DNA of 64,000 bases from Fidelibacterota bacterium (GTDB lineage: Bacteria > Pseudomonadota > Alphaproteobacteria > Rhodospirillales > Rhodospirillaceae): NCBI GenBank assembly GCA_947475295.1, contig CANJLF010000016.1, forward strand, positions 1 through 64,000. Reading direction: 5' to 3'. A program made the position numbers and the translations under genes. Positions within the stretch are counted from its first letter, which is position 1. The number at the start of each line of letters is the position of its first letter. The notes beneath the pieces were generated by a model. It had not been told where the DNA came from, did not search any database, and worked only from the letters and a program-made list of their open reading frames with translations. This document shows positions 15,581-23,698 of this stretch, piece by piece.

Positions 15581-16408
15581 TTAATCCAATGTGTCTGCCG
15601 GGCCGCCGGCGGTCCAATTGGATCGCGCCGGAATCCGGCCGAAGCCCGGCAGCGTTATCGCGAAGTCCAAGGGATCGGCCCCGAACACGAGCCCCAGCAC
15701 GTTGACCTCGAAGCCTTCTTTTCCAGCCGCCAGTACGCCGAAGAGTCCGGCAACGGAAATCTGGAAGCCCGTGCCGCTGGGCGCAGGCGCCACTACCCGC
15801 CAGCCGGTAAAATCCTTGCCGAGCGCGATGCCTGGCATGGCCAGCCGCAGTTCCGGAATCTCGCGGGCGAGGTGGGCAATGAAGGTGTTGCTATTTGGCC
15901 CCGGCCACACCTGATAGCTCAGGGGGTAGGGATAGGTTGCGACAGCTGCGGGCAGGGCCGCGATCACCTTCTCGGCCTCGGCCCCGCGCAAATCTTGCAG
16001 CAGGATGGGATAGGCGCCGTACCACCGCTGATCGGGTGTGGTGGTGTCGGTCTGGCGAATGGCGGAGCGGCCGCCGCCGACATTGAAGCCGATCACTTCA
16101 TAGCGCCGGTATGTGGAAGCGCCCGCGGGCTTCACCGCGATCCAGCAGTGTACGGCGACGGCGCCGCGCCAGCGCACCGCGCGCGCGGCATAGGCTTGAA
16201 CGATGGCGGGCTCAAAAGCCGCAGGGTCCGGCGCCCAACCGGCGGGCGCTATGCTGGCTCCGCGCCAATCCTGGGCGCGGGCACTGGGATCGATGGCGAA
16301 ACGCAAGAGGGGGCCCGCCAGCGCGAGGCCGAATGTCACGCTGCCCAAGATGGTCAAGAATTTCCGCAAACGTCGCTCCAAGGGGCAGAGGTTGAATAGC
16401 GGCTCCAC
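15581..16408 (-). CDS. DUF3750 domain protein, 275 aa
   Basis: Starts with GTG 16408. A hydrophobic segment at residues 15-37 (FLTILGSVTFGLALAGPLL) should anchor it in the inner membrane or serve as an uncleaved signal. The DUF3750 body follows: VRWRGAVAVHCWIAVKP, YPYPLSYQVWPGPNSNTF, and the IGKD-like GIALGKDFTGW segment. WPGPNSNTFIAH is the most typical family block. Cys107 and His106 in VHCW and the Asn-Ser-Asn-Thr motif could form an active site, but no activity is established for the family that I know of. Confidence 0.82.
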   Translation of the reverse strand: MEPLFNLCPLERRLRKFLTILGSVTFGLALAGPLLRFAIDPSARAQDWRGASIAPAGWAPDPAAFEPAIVQAYAARAVRWRGAVAVHCWIAVKPAGASTYRRYEVIGFNVGGGRSAIRQTDTTTPDQRWYGAYPILLQDLRGAEAEKVIAALPAAVATYPYPLSYQVWPGPNSNTFIAHLAREIPELRLAMPGIALGKDFTGWRVVAPAPSGTGFQISVAGLFGVLAAGKEGFEVNVLGLVFGADPLDFAITLPGFGRIPARSNWTAGGPADTLD

Positions 16409-16536
16409 AATTCACGCGGGCCAATTTTACACAAATTTACTGGGTATGGTGTAAGCTGAAATTACAATAATGTATCCAATGTAGAGTCTCTTGGATCGCG
16501 GAACGGGAGGTTCACGGTGGAGAGTGGCCGGGTTCC

Positions 16537-17025
16537 ATGTCAATTGTCGGAGACAATAAGGACCGCACGGTATTGGCCGGCCGCCGCTTTCTGGTCGTGG
16601 ACGATCACCCGTACATGATCGACGTTATCTGCGAGATTTTACGCCACTACAGCGCGGCGGAGACGCTGCGGGCCGAAAGCGCCGAAGCGGCGCTCGCGCG
16701 CACAGGGCCGCGCTCCGTCTTCGACTGCATGATTTGCGATTTCAATATGAAGCCGGTCAATGGACTGCAGCTCTTACAGATGATTCGCGCCGGCAAATGC
16801 AAGGACGTGGCGCGCGAACAGCGGTTTGTATTGCTGACGGGGCATGGGGAAATGGACGTGGTTAAGACCGCCAAAGCTTTGGATGTCAGCGGCTATGTCG
16901 TTAAACCCGTCGCGGCCGATACATTTGTTAAAACCATCATGCGTGCGCTTGCGTCCAGCGTGTCGTTGAAGCCGCCAACCACTTACGAAAGCGTTCCGGC
17001 CCACGAGCTAGCGCAGTTTCAGTAA
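16537..17025 (+). CDS. Stand-alone response regulator receiver, 162 aa
   Basis: A single receiver domain at residues 15-140 with full chemistry: Asp22/Asp23 (VVDDH), phospho-acceptor Asp68 (ICDFNMKP), Thr101 (LLTGHGE) and Lys123-Pro124 (VVKPVA). No output domain; the last 20 residues are a flexible tail. Such proteins relay phosphate or act by protein contact. No kinase gene is adjacent; the nearest histidine kinase is at 57638. It is the closest relative in the window to the dead receiver at 4555-6153, sharing DC-I-C and GL-LQ-R-G around the phosphorylation site. Confidence 0.88.
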   Translation: MSIVGDNKDRTVLAGRRFLVVDDHPYMIDVICEILRHYSAAETLRAESAEAALARTGPRSVFDCMICDFNMKPVNGLQLLQMIRAGKCKDVAREQRFVLLTGHGEMDVVKTAKALDVSGYVVKPVAADTFVKTIMRALASSVSLKPPTTYESVPAHELAQFQ

Positions 17026-17043
17026 CGTCGGATAGTGACGGTA

Positions 17044-17160
17044 TTATTCGTCGCCGCGGTTCAAATAGGAGACGACGTACGCCATAGCCGAGGCCGTGAG
17101 TACGAAGGACACGGCGAGCCAGGCGATAACGCCACTGGTAAGGACGACGTGGACCTGCAT
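17044..17160 (-). CDS. Small membrane protein, 38 aa
   Basis: ATG 17160 begins a 38-residue product with one clear membrane helix (VLTSGVIAWLAVSFVLTASA) and an acidic C-terminal tail (LNRGDE). A longer reading to 17235 adds a basic, unlikely extension. It is convergent with the response regulator, 18 bases between stops. Only composition supports it. Confidence 0.4.
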   Translation of the reverse strand: MQVHVVLTSGVIAWLAVSFVLTASAMAYVVSYLNRGDE

Positions 17161-17312
17161 GATTACGGTATCCCTGTTAAAACCCGTCCCTTTATAAACG
17201 CGAGGTTTTAGGGAAAGTTTCCGCACCCATGACAAATGAGCGAGGTTCCCAGGGCCGCCCGACCGAAGTATCTCTAACCATCTGATTTCACAAAAGATCG
17301 AGGAGCCAGCCC

Positions 17313-18158
17313 ATGGAACAGCGCCCCTTTGGTTTCACCAAACGCAGGGTTTCGGCCATCGGTCAGGGCACCTGGAACATGGAAACCAGCTCGCGGGCGG
17401 CGGCGGCCAGCGCCCTGCGCCGCGGCCTGGACCTCGGCATGACCCATATCGATACCGCCGAAATGTACGGCATGGGCGCGGCCGAGGAGATCATCGCCGA
17501 GGCCATCGCTGGGCGGCGGGACGAGACGTTTCTGGTGTCAAAAGTGCTGCCGAATAATGCCTCGCGGAAAGGTACCATCGCGGCCTGCGAAAAATCCCTC
17601 GCGCGGCTGAAAACCGACCGGCTGGATTGTTACCTGCTGCACTGGCGTGGGCAGCATCCGCTGGCGGACACAATCGCGGCTTTCACACAATTGCAAAGCG
17701 CCGGCAAGATCCTCTCCTGGGGCGTCAGCAACTTCGATGTGCCGGATCTGGAAGAGGCCCGCAAAATCGCCGGCGCGGGACGCATCGCTTGCAACCAGGT
17801 GCTCTATCATGCGCAGGAGCGCAGCATCGAGCACGCGGTGATTCCCTGGTGCGCGAAGAACGATGTCGCTGTCGTCGCGTACAGCCCCTTCGGGCATGAC
17901 GACTTTCCCGAAGCCGACAGCAAGGGCGGGCGCGTGCTGGCTGAAGTCGCCGCAGCCCACGTCGCCACCCCGCGTCAGGTCGTGCTGCGGTTCCTGCTGC
18001 GCTTTGAGAGTGTCTTTGCCATCCCCAAGGCGGCGTCGGTGGGCCACGTGGCCGACAATGCAGCGGCGGGCGGGCTCACGCTCACCACGGCCGAAATCGA
18101 GCGCATATCCGATGCTTTTCCGCTGGGGCCGCGGCGGCGCGGCTTGGCAACGCTTTAA
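17313..18158 (+). CDS. Aldo/keto reductase, 281 aa
   Basis: NADPH-dependent carbonyl reductase of the AKR superfamily. The catalytic tetrad is complete: Asp47, Tyr52, Lys77 and His110 (LLHWRG). The cofactor region IPKAASVGHVADN near residue 233 is typical. Full length for the prokaryotic AKR5/YajO-like proteins. GAGGAG lies nine bases before the ATG. Single gene; it ends tail to tail with the desaturase gene (13 bases apart). Substrate unknown. Confidence 0.9.
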   Translation: MEQRPFGFTKRRVSAIGQGTWNMETSSRAAAASALRRGLDLGMTHIDTAEMYGMGAAEEIIAEAIAGRRDETFLVSKVLPNNASRKGTIAACEKSLARLKTDRLDCYLLHWRGQHPLADTIAAFTQLQSAGKILSWGVSNFDVPDLEEARKIAGAGRIACNQVLYHAQERSIEHAVIPWCAKNDVAVVAYSPFGHDDFPEADSKGGRVLAEVAAAHVATPRQVVLRFLLRFESVFAIPKAASVGHVADNAAAGGLTLTTAEIERISDAFPLGPRRRGLATL

Positions 18159-18171
18159 GCATTGCGATCGG

Positions 18172-19272
18172 CTAGGAGGCGGGCTCGGTTCCCAGCGTGC
18201 GCATGATTCGGAAGTGACTGCGCACGGTGCCGATATAGGTTTCATAATTATTATAGGGCAGGCCGAACTCGAGGGCGGTATCGCGCACAATGGCGCTGAT
18301 GGCCGGGTAGTGTGTGTGGCTGATGCCGGGAAACAGATGGTGCTCGATCTGGAAGTTAAGCCCGCCCGTGAACCAGTTCAGGAACCTGTTGTCGGTGGCG
18401 AAGTTGACGGTGGTGCGCATCTGATGGGCCGCCCATTCGTCCTCGATGGTCGCGGGATCGCCGGAGGGTGCTGGGAAATCCGCCTTTTCGATGGCGTGCG
18501 CCAGATTGAAGATGAAAGCCAAGGTGAGGCTGAGCGTGAAATGGAAGATCAGCATGCCCACCAGTACCCGCCCGGCCGGCAAAAATATGAAAGGCGGTAA
18601 GACGAAGAAGGCGAAATAGAACGCTTTGCTGCTCCAGAACTCCCGCTTCTCGCCACGCGATAAAGGCGGAATCGCTCGGTAAGGATTGATGTGCAGCGTC
18701 AAATACTGCACGAAGTCCTTGAGGAAGACCCATTCAAGCGACGTCATGCAGTACAAAAAGTAGAACCAGCGATGCTGATTTTTGAACTTGGGCTGCCACG
18801 GCTGACACGGACTCATGCGCAGGCTGCCGCGGGTTTCGAGATCATCGTCCCATCCGAAAACGTTGGTAAAGCGGTGGTGCAGCACATTGTGTTTGTACCA
18901 CCAGAAATAACGGCCGGTGCCAAGCACACTGCATGTCGCGCGGCTCAGAAATGAGTTGAGGCGAGGGCTCGAAGAGAATGAGCCGTGAATTGAGTCATGA
19001 AAGATATTGAATCCCATAGCGGCGGCGGCGAGTGCGTAGGATACGCACAGCAGAACCTGGACCCAGGCGGCGTCGGTGGTAAAAATCAGGACGTAAGAGG
19101 CGAGGAACCACAGTGCGATGATGAGGGCCTTGCGCTGGAGGCGCGGATCGTCGCGGCGTTTGCCGCCGTCGAAATGCTCATCGACGCGCGCGCGCACGGC
19201 CTTGTTGAAATCGCTGCCACCGCTGAAAACCAGGCGGCTGGGCGAATAATCGGGCTGAGAGTTTATGTCCAC
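18172..19272 (-). CDS. Membrane fatty acid desaturase, 366 aa
   Basis: Non-heme diiron acyl-lipid or acyl-CoA desaturase in the inner membrane. The three His clusters are present: HDSIHG, HNVLHHRFTN and QIEHHLFPG; the Gln in the third box is typical of front-end and linoleoyl-type enzymes. Four to five hydrophobic segments flank them. I chose the GTG at 19272 because GGGGGAGG precedes it by six bases and it gives a normal length; the frame is open further upstream but that part is antisense to the BlaI gene and lacks protein character. It would adjust membrane fluidity. It is divergent from blaI across a 280-base region, so the repressor might control it. Confidence 0.85.
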   Translation of the reverse strand: MDINSQPDYSPSRLVFSGGSDFNKAVRARVDEHFDGGKRRDDPRLQRKALIIALWFLASYVLIFTTDAAWVQVLLCVSYALAAAAMGFNIFHDSIHGSFSSSPRLNSFLSRATCSVLGTGRYFWWYKHNVLHHRFTNVFGWDDDLETRGSLRMSPCQPWQPKFKNQHRWFYFLYCMTSLEWVFLKDFVQYLTLHINPYRAIPPLSRGEKREFWSSKAFYFAFFVLPPFIFLPAGRVLVGMLIFHFTLSLTLAFIFNLAHAIEKADFPAPSGDPATIEDEWAAHQMRTTVNFATDNRFLNWFTGGLNFQIEHHLFPGISHTHYPAISAIVRDTALEFGLPYNNYETYIGTVRSHFRIMRTLGTEPAS

Positions 19273-19316
19273 ACGCCTCCCCCAGCGGTGTCCGTCACGG
19301 CATGAGGTAGACTGCG

Positions 19317-19338
19317 CTTGTACGCATCTGTACACAAG
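19317..19338. promoter_or_regulatory. Candidate repressor operator in the desaturase/blaI divergent region
   Basis: Imperfect dyad CTTGTAC-6-GTACACAAG about 45 bases upstream of the desaturase start and 215 bases upstream of blaI. BlaI/MecI-type repressors bind dyads built from TACA/TGTA half-sites, and both are here. A single site found by eye, so weak evidence. Confidence 0.2.
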
Positions 19339-19552
19339 TGAACTGATGTGAGATTGAAGTCTTATCCTCGTCACCAAAATGGCACAGCCCCAGGGAAAAG
19401 ACCGGATATATTCCTGTAAAGAACTGGCAATCTGCAATTGAAACGCGTGGGCTGCGGTGGTTTTTTGCCTCTTTGGCCGCGGATTTTTAGAGCGCTTGCC
19501 TGCCCGCGCTCCTTGTGCGACGAATCGTAGCAGTACAGGGGGTAACACTGGA

Positions 19553-19966
19553 ATGTCCACGCAAGACGACGCCAAAGACTTAGGCAAAGACCTGGGCGAG
19601 CTGGAACGCGCGGTCATGCAGTTGATCTGGCAGCACGGCGCGCTGACGGCCGAAGCGGTGCGCGAGCATCTCGGGCGGCCGTTGAAGGAATCCACCATCC
19701 GCACGGTATTGCGGCGGCTGGAGGACAAGGCCTTCGTCACCCATACCGTTGAAAGCCGCACGTATATCTATCGCGCGGCCGAACCGCGCGGGCAGGTGGC
19801 GGCCAAGGCCGTGAAGCGCATCGTCGACTGGTTCTGCAACGGCTCGCTCGAAGAGGTGCTGGTGGGCATGGTGGATTCCAAAATGCTCGATCAGCGGCAG
19901 TTACAGGCGCTTGCCAAGAAAATCGAAAAGGCCCGCGAAGGTAAAAAGTCGGGAGAAAAGAAATGA
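19553..19966 (+). CDS. BlaI/MecI/CopY family transcriptional repressor, 137 aa
   Basis: Winged-helix repressor. Residues 12-80 form the DNA-binding domain (LERAVMQLIWQHGALTAEAV, LKESTIRTVLRRLEDKAFVT) followed by the wing (ESRTYIYRAAEP). Residues 85-137 form the helical dimerisation arm with many Lys at the end. In the classical system a BlaR1 (M56) protease sensor inactivates it, and the next gene, overlapping by four bases, starts like such a sensor but is broken. GGGGG lies about ten bases before ATG 19553. It may therefore act as an orphan repressor. Confidence 0.88.
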   Translation: MSTQDDAKDLGKDLGELERAVMQLIWQHGALTAEAVREHLGRPLKESTIRTVLRRLEDKAFVTHTVESRTYIYRAAEPRGQVAAKAVKRIVDWFCNGSLEEVLVGMVDSKMLDQRQLQALAKKIEKAREGKKSGEKK

Positions 19967-20169
19967 CGCTTCTTTTACTCGGCGAAGCAGCGCTGCGTGC
20001 GTTGATCCTGGCCGCGGCTGTCGGCGGCGGACTCAAAGTTTTGCGCGTACGCAATCCGCATATGCGGCTGGCGGTCTGGAAGGCCGTGCTGCTGGGCGCG
20101 CTGGTCATGCCCCTGCTGACGCAAAGCGTCGTGGTGACGGTGCAGGCAGGCTCTACAAGCTCGCCCTGA
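19963..20169 (+). pseudogene. 5' end of a BlaR1/M56-type membrane sensor gene, truncated
   Basis: Starts ATGA-overlapped with blaI. It encodes MTLLLLGEAALRALILAAAV, then KVLRVRNPHMRLAVWKAVLL and GALVMPLLTQSVVV, the first two membrane helices typical of BlaR1/MecR1 M56 peptidases. After about 60 codons the homology ends and TGA follows (20167-20169). The HExxH zinc-protease domain, normally 200 or more residues further on, is absent. A large deletion has removed it. A 68-residue membrane peptide may still be made. Confidence 0.65.
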
Positions 20170-20271
20170 AAATCAGCGGCTCGGACAAGGTGCGCTACGT
20201 CGGCAACCCGGGCAAAAATAGATGTCTCCCGCCACCGCTCCGGTTCGGTGCGCCGCCGCGACGAAACCTGA
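20150..20271 (+). pseudogene. 3' remnant of a GIN-domain (DUF2807-like) gene
   Basis: Directly after the M56 fragment the next frame reads LYKLALKISGSDKVRYVGNP, and one frame over KIDVSRHRSGSVRRRDET and stop at 20269-20271. SGS-x-V-RY-x-GNP followed by SGSVRR is the C-terminal repeat pattern of head-GIN (DUF2807) proteins. So the deletion seems to have joined the start of one gene to the end of another, with an extra one-base shift. Assignment from a short piece only. Confidence 0.4.
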
Positions 20272-20286
20272 TCGCTACGGGCCCAG

Positions 20287-20688
20287 TTAAGGTACCGGCG
20301 TGGACAACGGCTTGTCGGCCTCGATGACATAGGAAGCAATGCCTTTGAAGGCAGCGGGCCCGCCGCTGACGGCGCTGTGGGGCGTGCCTGCGGGCACCAT
20401 ATAGGATTCGCCGGGGCCCAACGTGCGATCGGCCTGGCCCTTCACTGAAAGCGTCAGCATTCCCGAGACAACATAAGTAGACTCGACGCCGGGATGCGTG
20501 TGCATCGGCAGCTTCGCGCCGGCATCGATATCGACCTGAATCAACACCGCGACGTACTTGCCACCGGGGACCGGCGATCTTTGCAACTCGGTTCGGCGTA
20601 TGCCCGTCGGTGGGGCGTCGGCGGCAAAGGCGGTGCCGGCAACCAAAATGGCGCAGGCCGCCGCAAAATGGACAAGCCTATTCGACAT
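20287..20688 (-). CDS. Exported cupin-domain protein, 133 aa
   Basis: Signal peptide at residues 1-22 (MSNRLVHFAAACAILVAGTA, then FAAD). The cupin barrel has a full first motif, PMHTHPGVESTYVVSG, with two His and a Glu, and a second motif, PAGTPHSAVSG, with the third His: a complete metal site. ATG 20688 has GAAGGG six bases upstream; a longer frame to 20727 lacks this. Periplasmic, substrate unknown. Compared with the cupin at 3589 it is shorter and has better-preserved metal ligands. Confidence 0.82.
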   Translation of the reverse strand: MSNRLVHFAAACAILVAGTAFAADAPPTGIRRTELQRSPVPGGKYVAVLIQVDIDAGAKLPMHTHPGVESTYVVSGMLTLSVKGQADRTLGPGESYMVPAGTPHSAVSGGPAAFKGIASYVIEADKPLSTPVP

Positions 20689-20741
20689 GGTAATCCCTTC
20701 CCTCATTTGGACTGAATATGCCGTCACGGTAACGTGCGGCG

Positions 20742-21899
20742 TTAGGTTTGCTTCAGTCGCGTTTTCAGTTGCGTCGCTGCTTTAGTGTAGCCGCCGTCGC
20801 CGCCGTCGACAAAGTGTACATGCTTGTCGTCGGTGGCCGATGTCACCAGGCAGGTCATGACCGCGTGATCCGAAATGTGCATGCCGTAGTGAAGCTCTCC
20901 ACGCGCGCAGCGCGCTTCCAGATACTCGCGGATCACCTCGATCTTATCAGTCGGGCAGTCGAAGACCAGCGCTAGATTTTCACCCGACCGTGCGAAGTCC
21001 ACGGCGCCACGCAAAACGTCGCGCCGATACTGCTCGGCGCTGAACTTGCCGAGGCGCAGTTTATATTTGACGAAAATATATGCAACGAAAGTCTCAAGCC
21101 CTACCAGGAGCGTCATCAAAGATAACGACCTGTTGCGCTTGCGTGCCTTGGCTTCGCGTATGAGGCCTTTGGGCGGCCACCGCGCCTGCAGACTTTCTAA
21201 CGACGCTGCGTTTAGCGCCGGCACGCCGGCGAGTTTGGTAAGCTCCATGTGCAAGGCACCGTAATCGGGTCCGCGCATGACCAGGGCCACCATCTTGCCA
21301 CGCGCCGATCGCAGCGGCGTCCAGCGGCAGGAGAGCCCGGTAAGATCGGGCGCTTCGCCGTCGTCGTCGGCGTCGCCGATCATGGCGAGGGTTGCGAGGC
21401 TGTCATCGCCGCGGCCTTTGACTGAGGATTCCATCAGGTCAACGCCGTTGCCGAGAAATACCGCATAGGCGCTGCAGGGCGCGGGCTCATAACGGCCCAC
21501 CAGAACTTCGGTGCCGCGGCTGGCAAGGGCCGTCAGCGGGGCGAGGCCGACGCGCAGGTCGAGTTTGAACTCCTTGCTGGCGAAGCGCCGCACCTGGGCC
21601 AAAGCCTTGCGCGCCGTCTTGGCATGTTGCGGCGGTACGAGAGCAACGGCGCCGTCGCCGCCGAACTGATAGGGGATCGAGCCGCACAAATTGTTGAGCA
21701 CCGCGATCATGGCGGCAGCGGCAAAATTGACGTCGGAATGCTGGCCGGTTTCGACCGCCGCCGTGGACCCCTTAATGTCCGACACCGCCAGGTACCAGGA
21801 CTCGGGTACAGGCCCATAATGCCGGCTATCGAAAACCTGGCCCGGTTCGCGCATGGGCGTCAGAGTATCGTAGAAACTGGGCGTATCCTGAAGGCTCAT
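20742..21899 (-). CDS. DUF3095 protein, nucleotide-cyclase-like, 385 aa
   Basis: Matches DUF3095. Residues 35-110 resemble the class III adenylyl/guanylyl cyclase core: YLAVSDIKGSTAAV with the first metal-binding Asp and YQFGGDGAVALVPP like the second metal-binding loop. The rest (DLMESSVKGRGDD, LTGLSCRWTPLRS, KYKLRLGKFSAEQYRRDV, HYGMHISDHAVMTCLV) follows the family. Cytosolic, no membrane segments except a possible one near residue 265. Nucleotide cyclase activity has not been shown here and the key second Asp context (GGDGA) differs from true cyclases. GGGGGAG precedes the ATG. Single gene. Confidence 0.82.
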   Translation of the reverse strand: MSLQDTPSFYDTLTPMREPGQVFDSRHYGPVPESWYLAVSDIKGSTAAVETGQHSDVNFAAAAMIAVLNNLCGSIPYQFGGDGAVALVPPQHAKTARKALAQVRRFASKEFKLDLRVGLAPLTALASRGTEVLVGRYEPAPCSAYAVFLGNGVDLMESSVKGRGDDSLATLAMIGDADDDGEAPDLTGLSCRWTPLRSARGKMVALVMRGPDYGALHMELTKLAGVPALNAASLESLQARWPPKGLIREAKARKRNRSLSLMTLLVGLETFVAYIFVKYKLRLGKFSAEQYRRDVLRGAVDFARSGENLALVFDCPTDKIEVIREYLEARCARGELHYGMHISDHAVMTCLVTSATDDKHVHFVDGGDGGYTKAATQLKTRLKQT

Positions 21900-21989
21900 G
21901 CGGCCGCTCCCCCTTGCCTTTTTTACGCCACGCGGCCGGGTTTAGATTACGCTGCTTAAATTAAACCTTCGGCGCGAAGCGAAATCGGC

Positions 21990-22676
21990 ATGGCTAGCTT
22001 ACGGTATCCCCTCTTGGCTGTCATGGTGGCCGCTTTCCTTGCGGCGTTGCCGGGCCGCGTGCGTGCGGCCGAGGAGGACGCCATGTCGGCGGCCGTGCGG
22101 GCCGTGGAGGACCGCTGGGCCGAGATCCGTTTCGAGATGAAAGCGAGCAAAGCGCAAAAAATCGCCGCCAGCCAGGCCCTGGTTACAACCGCCAAGGCCC
22201 TTGCTGGTGCCTACCCTGACCGCGCCGAGCCGATCGTCTGGCATGCGATGGCGGTGCTGGTGGAAGCAGAGGTCCGTCACGATACGGTGGCGCTGGGTCT
22301 TGCCAAGGATGCACGCCGGCTGCTGGAACGCGCCGAGGCCATCGATGTCAAAGCCTTCGACGGCATGATCCAGACCATACTCGGCATGTTGTACTTCGAG
22401 GTGCCGGGATGGCCGCTTGGGTTTGGCGACAAAAAACGCGCGGAGAAATATCTTCAGCAGGCTCTGGAGATCGATCCCGCCAATACCGACAACAATTATT
22501 TCTATGGTGACTTTTTATTGCGCACCGGCAGGGCCGTGGCGGCGCTGCCCTATCTGGAGCGCGCTGGAGAGATGACGATACGCCCTGATCACGAACGCGC
22601 CGACAAAGGGCGCATGACCGAGGTTCAGGAGTCGCTCGCCAAGGCGCGCTTGGCAGCTTCGCGCAAAGTGCGGTAG
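21990..22676 (+). CDS. Exported TPR protein (TRAP T-component-like), 228 aa
   Basis: Signal peptide at residues 1-26 (MASLRYPLLAVMVAAFLAAL, then PGRVRAAEE). The mature protein is all helical with tetratricopeptide-like repeats; PGWPLGFGDKKRAEKYLQQA then LEIDPANTDNNYFYGDFLL is typical of the TRAP transporter TatT-like family. Likely periplasmic scaffold. Its last 52 bases overlap the end of the DTW gene on the other strand. Confidence 0.75.
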   Translation: MASLRYPLLAVMVAAFLAALPGRVRAAEEDAMSAAVRAVEDRWAEIRFEMKASKAQKIAASQALVTTAKALAGAYPDRAEPIVWHAMAVLVEAEVRHDTVALGLAKDARRLLERAEAIDVKAFDGMIQTILGMLYFEVPGWPLGFGDKKRAEKYLQQALEIDPANTDNNYFYGDFLLRTGRAVAALPYLERAGEMTIRPDHERADKGRMTEVQESLAKARLAASRKVR

Positions 22677-23329
22677 CGCAGGAGCAGTTTATCAAAGCTG
22701 GCCCACAGCATGGTTTCCCATTCGGGCTTTTTCTCTAAGCGGCTTAACAGCAGTCCCGCCGCTTCCAGGGTCGAGAGCCCGTCGCGGCGCGGCTCCTTGC
22801 GCAGTTTGCCATAGCGCGAGGGATGGCGCGGATTGAGCGCCACGCGCTGGGCCTTCAGCATCCAGGCATTACGCCACCACAAGGCTTTGGCCTGGCTCCA
22901 GGTGCCGTCCAACAGAATGATCCCGTCGATATTGGCCAGCGCCGCATCCTGATCGGGCGCGGCGGCGCCTTTGCGCGTGAGCGCTACGATCTCGCGGTTG
23001 GGCATCAGCTCCTTAGCTTTGACGGAGCCGAGATACAAAATCGCCCAGCGTTTTGGGTCAGCGTCGCGGCCCAAAGCTTTGCCGAGGCTCGGCCACGACA
23101 AGCCGACTTTGACGACAGCGTTTTTGAAGTGCAGGGCGGCAAGACGCGCCGTGCCCAGGTCCACATCCTGTTCCTGAGGGTGCTGCACAATCAGCAGCGC
23201 GATTTTATTCGCGATGGGTCTCGCGACCTCGGGAATCTCGGCGCAGACGCACAAGGCCGCGGACTTATGGCAGCGGGGGCAGGGAGCGTCGGCAGTGGCT
23301 GTCTCGGTGGGGGGCGCAAGGTCGGTCAT
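22625..23329 (-). CDS. tapT: DTW-domain tRNA-uridine aminocarboxypropyltransferase, 234 aa
   Basis: The DTW family transfers the aminocarboxypropyl group of S-adenosylmethionine to uridine in tRNA (acp3U). The N-terminal zinc site is CPRCHKSAALCVC at residues 17-29. The defining D-x-T-W motif is LLDGTWSQAKAL near residue 142, followed by NPRHPSRYGKLRKEP, the family's substrate loop. LIVQHPQEQ near residue 50 is also conserved. Cytosolic. The symbol follows the E. coli enzyme; which tRNA position is modified is not visible. Convergent overlap with the TPR gene. Confidence 0.85.
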   Translation of the reverse strand: MTDLAPPTETATADAPCPRCHKSAALCVCAEIPEVARPIANKIALLIVQHPQEQDVDLGTARLAALHFKNAVVKVGLSWPSLGKALGRDADPKRWAILYLGSVKAKELMPNREIVALTRKGAAAPDQDAALANIDGIILLDGTWSQAKALWWRNAWMLKAQRVALNPRHPSRYGKLRKEPRRDGLSTLEAAGLLLSRLEKKPEWETMLWASFDKLLLRYRTLREAAKRALASDS

Positions 23330-23379
23330 GCGAGGGGCATAAGCTCATCCGCGCTTGGCTGCAACCTCGCAGCTTAGGC

Positions 23380-23616
23380 TTAGCGGCTAATCGTCGCCGG
23401 GCCGTTGATGCGCTCCTCGAAGGTGCGGAACACGGCTTCGCGGCGGCTTTGATCCGGGGCAGCCTTGAACATGGCGCGGCATTCGCGGCGCTCAAGATCG
23501 TTGAGACGCGCACTTTCGCAAATTCGTGCCATATCGTCGGGGGTGTTTTCGGCGAAGGTGGAGGCGGTCGTGAAACCCATGACCGAAACGGCCATGACAA
23601 CTGCGATAAAACGCAC
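23380..23616 (-). CDS. Small exported protein, unknown function, 78 aa
   Basis: Signal peptide at residues 1-22 (MRFIAVVMAVSVMGFTTAST, then FAEN). The mature 55 residues are charged and helical, with two Cys (ARICESARLNDLERRECRAM) spaced to form a disulfide across a helix hairpin. No family recognised. Confidence 0.55.
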   Translation of the reverse strand: MRFIAVVMAVSVMGFTTASTFAENTPDDMARICESARLNDLERRECRAMFKAAPDQSRREAVFRTFEERINGPATISR

Positions 23617-23698
23617 GAGGGCAAATCCTTGAGAACAAAACTAGCGGAGGACTTTAACGTAGGGTGTTTTTATTGCATTGCAATATAAGCGTTAATAA

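Noticed and set aside
19273-19761. Upstream extension of the desaturase frame
   Set aside because: Antisense to blaI, unlike desaturases, and a strong RBS marks GTG 19272.
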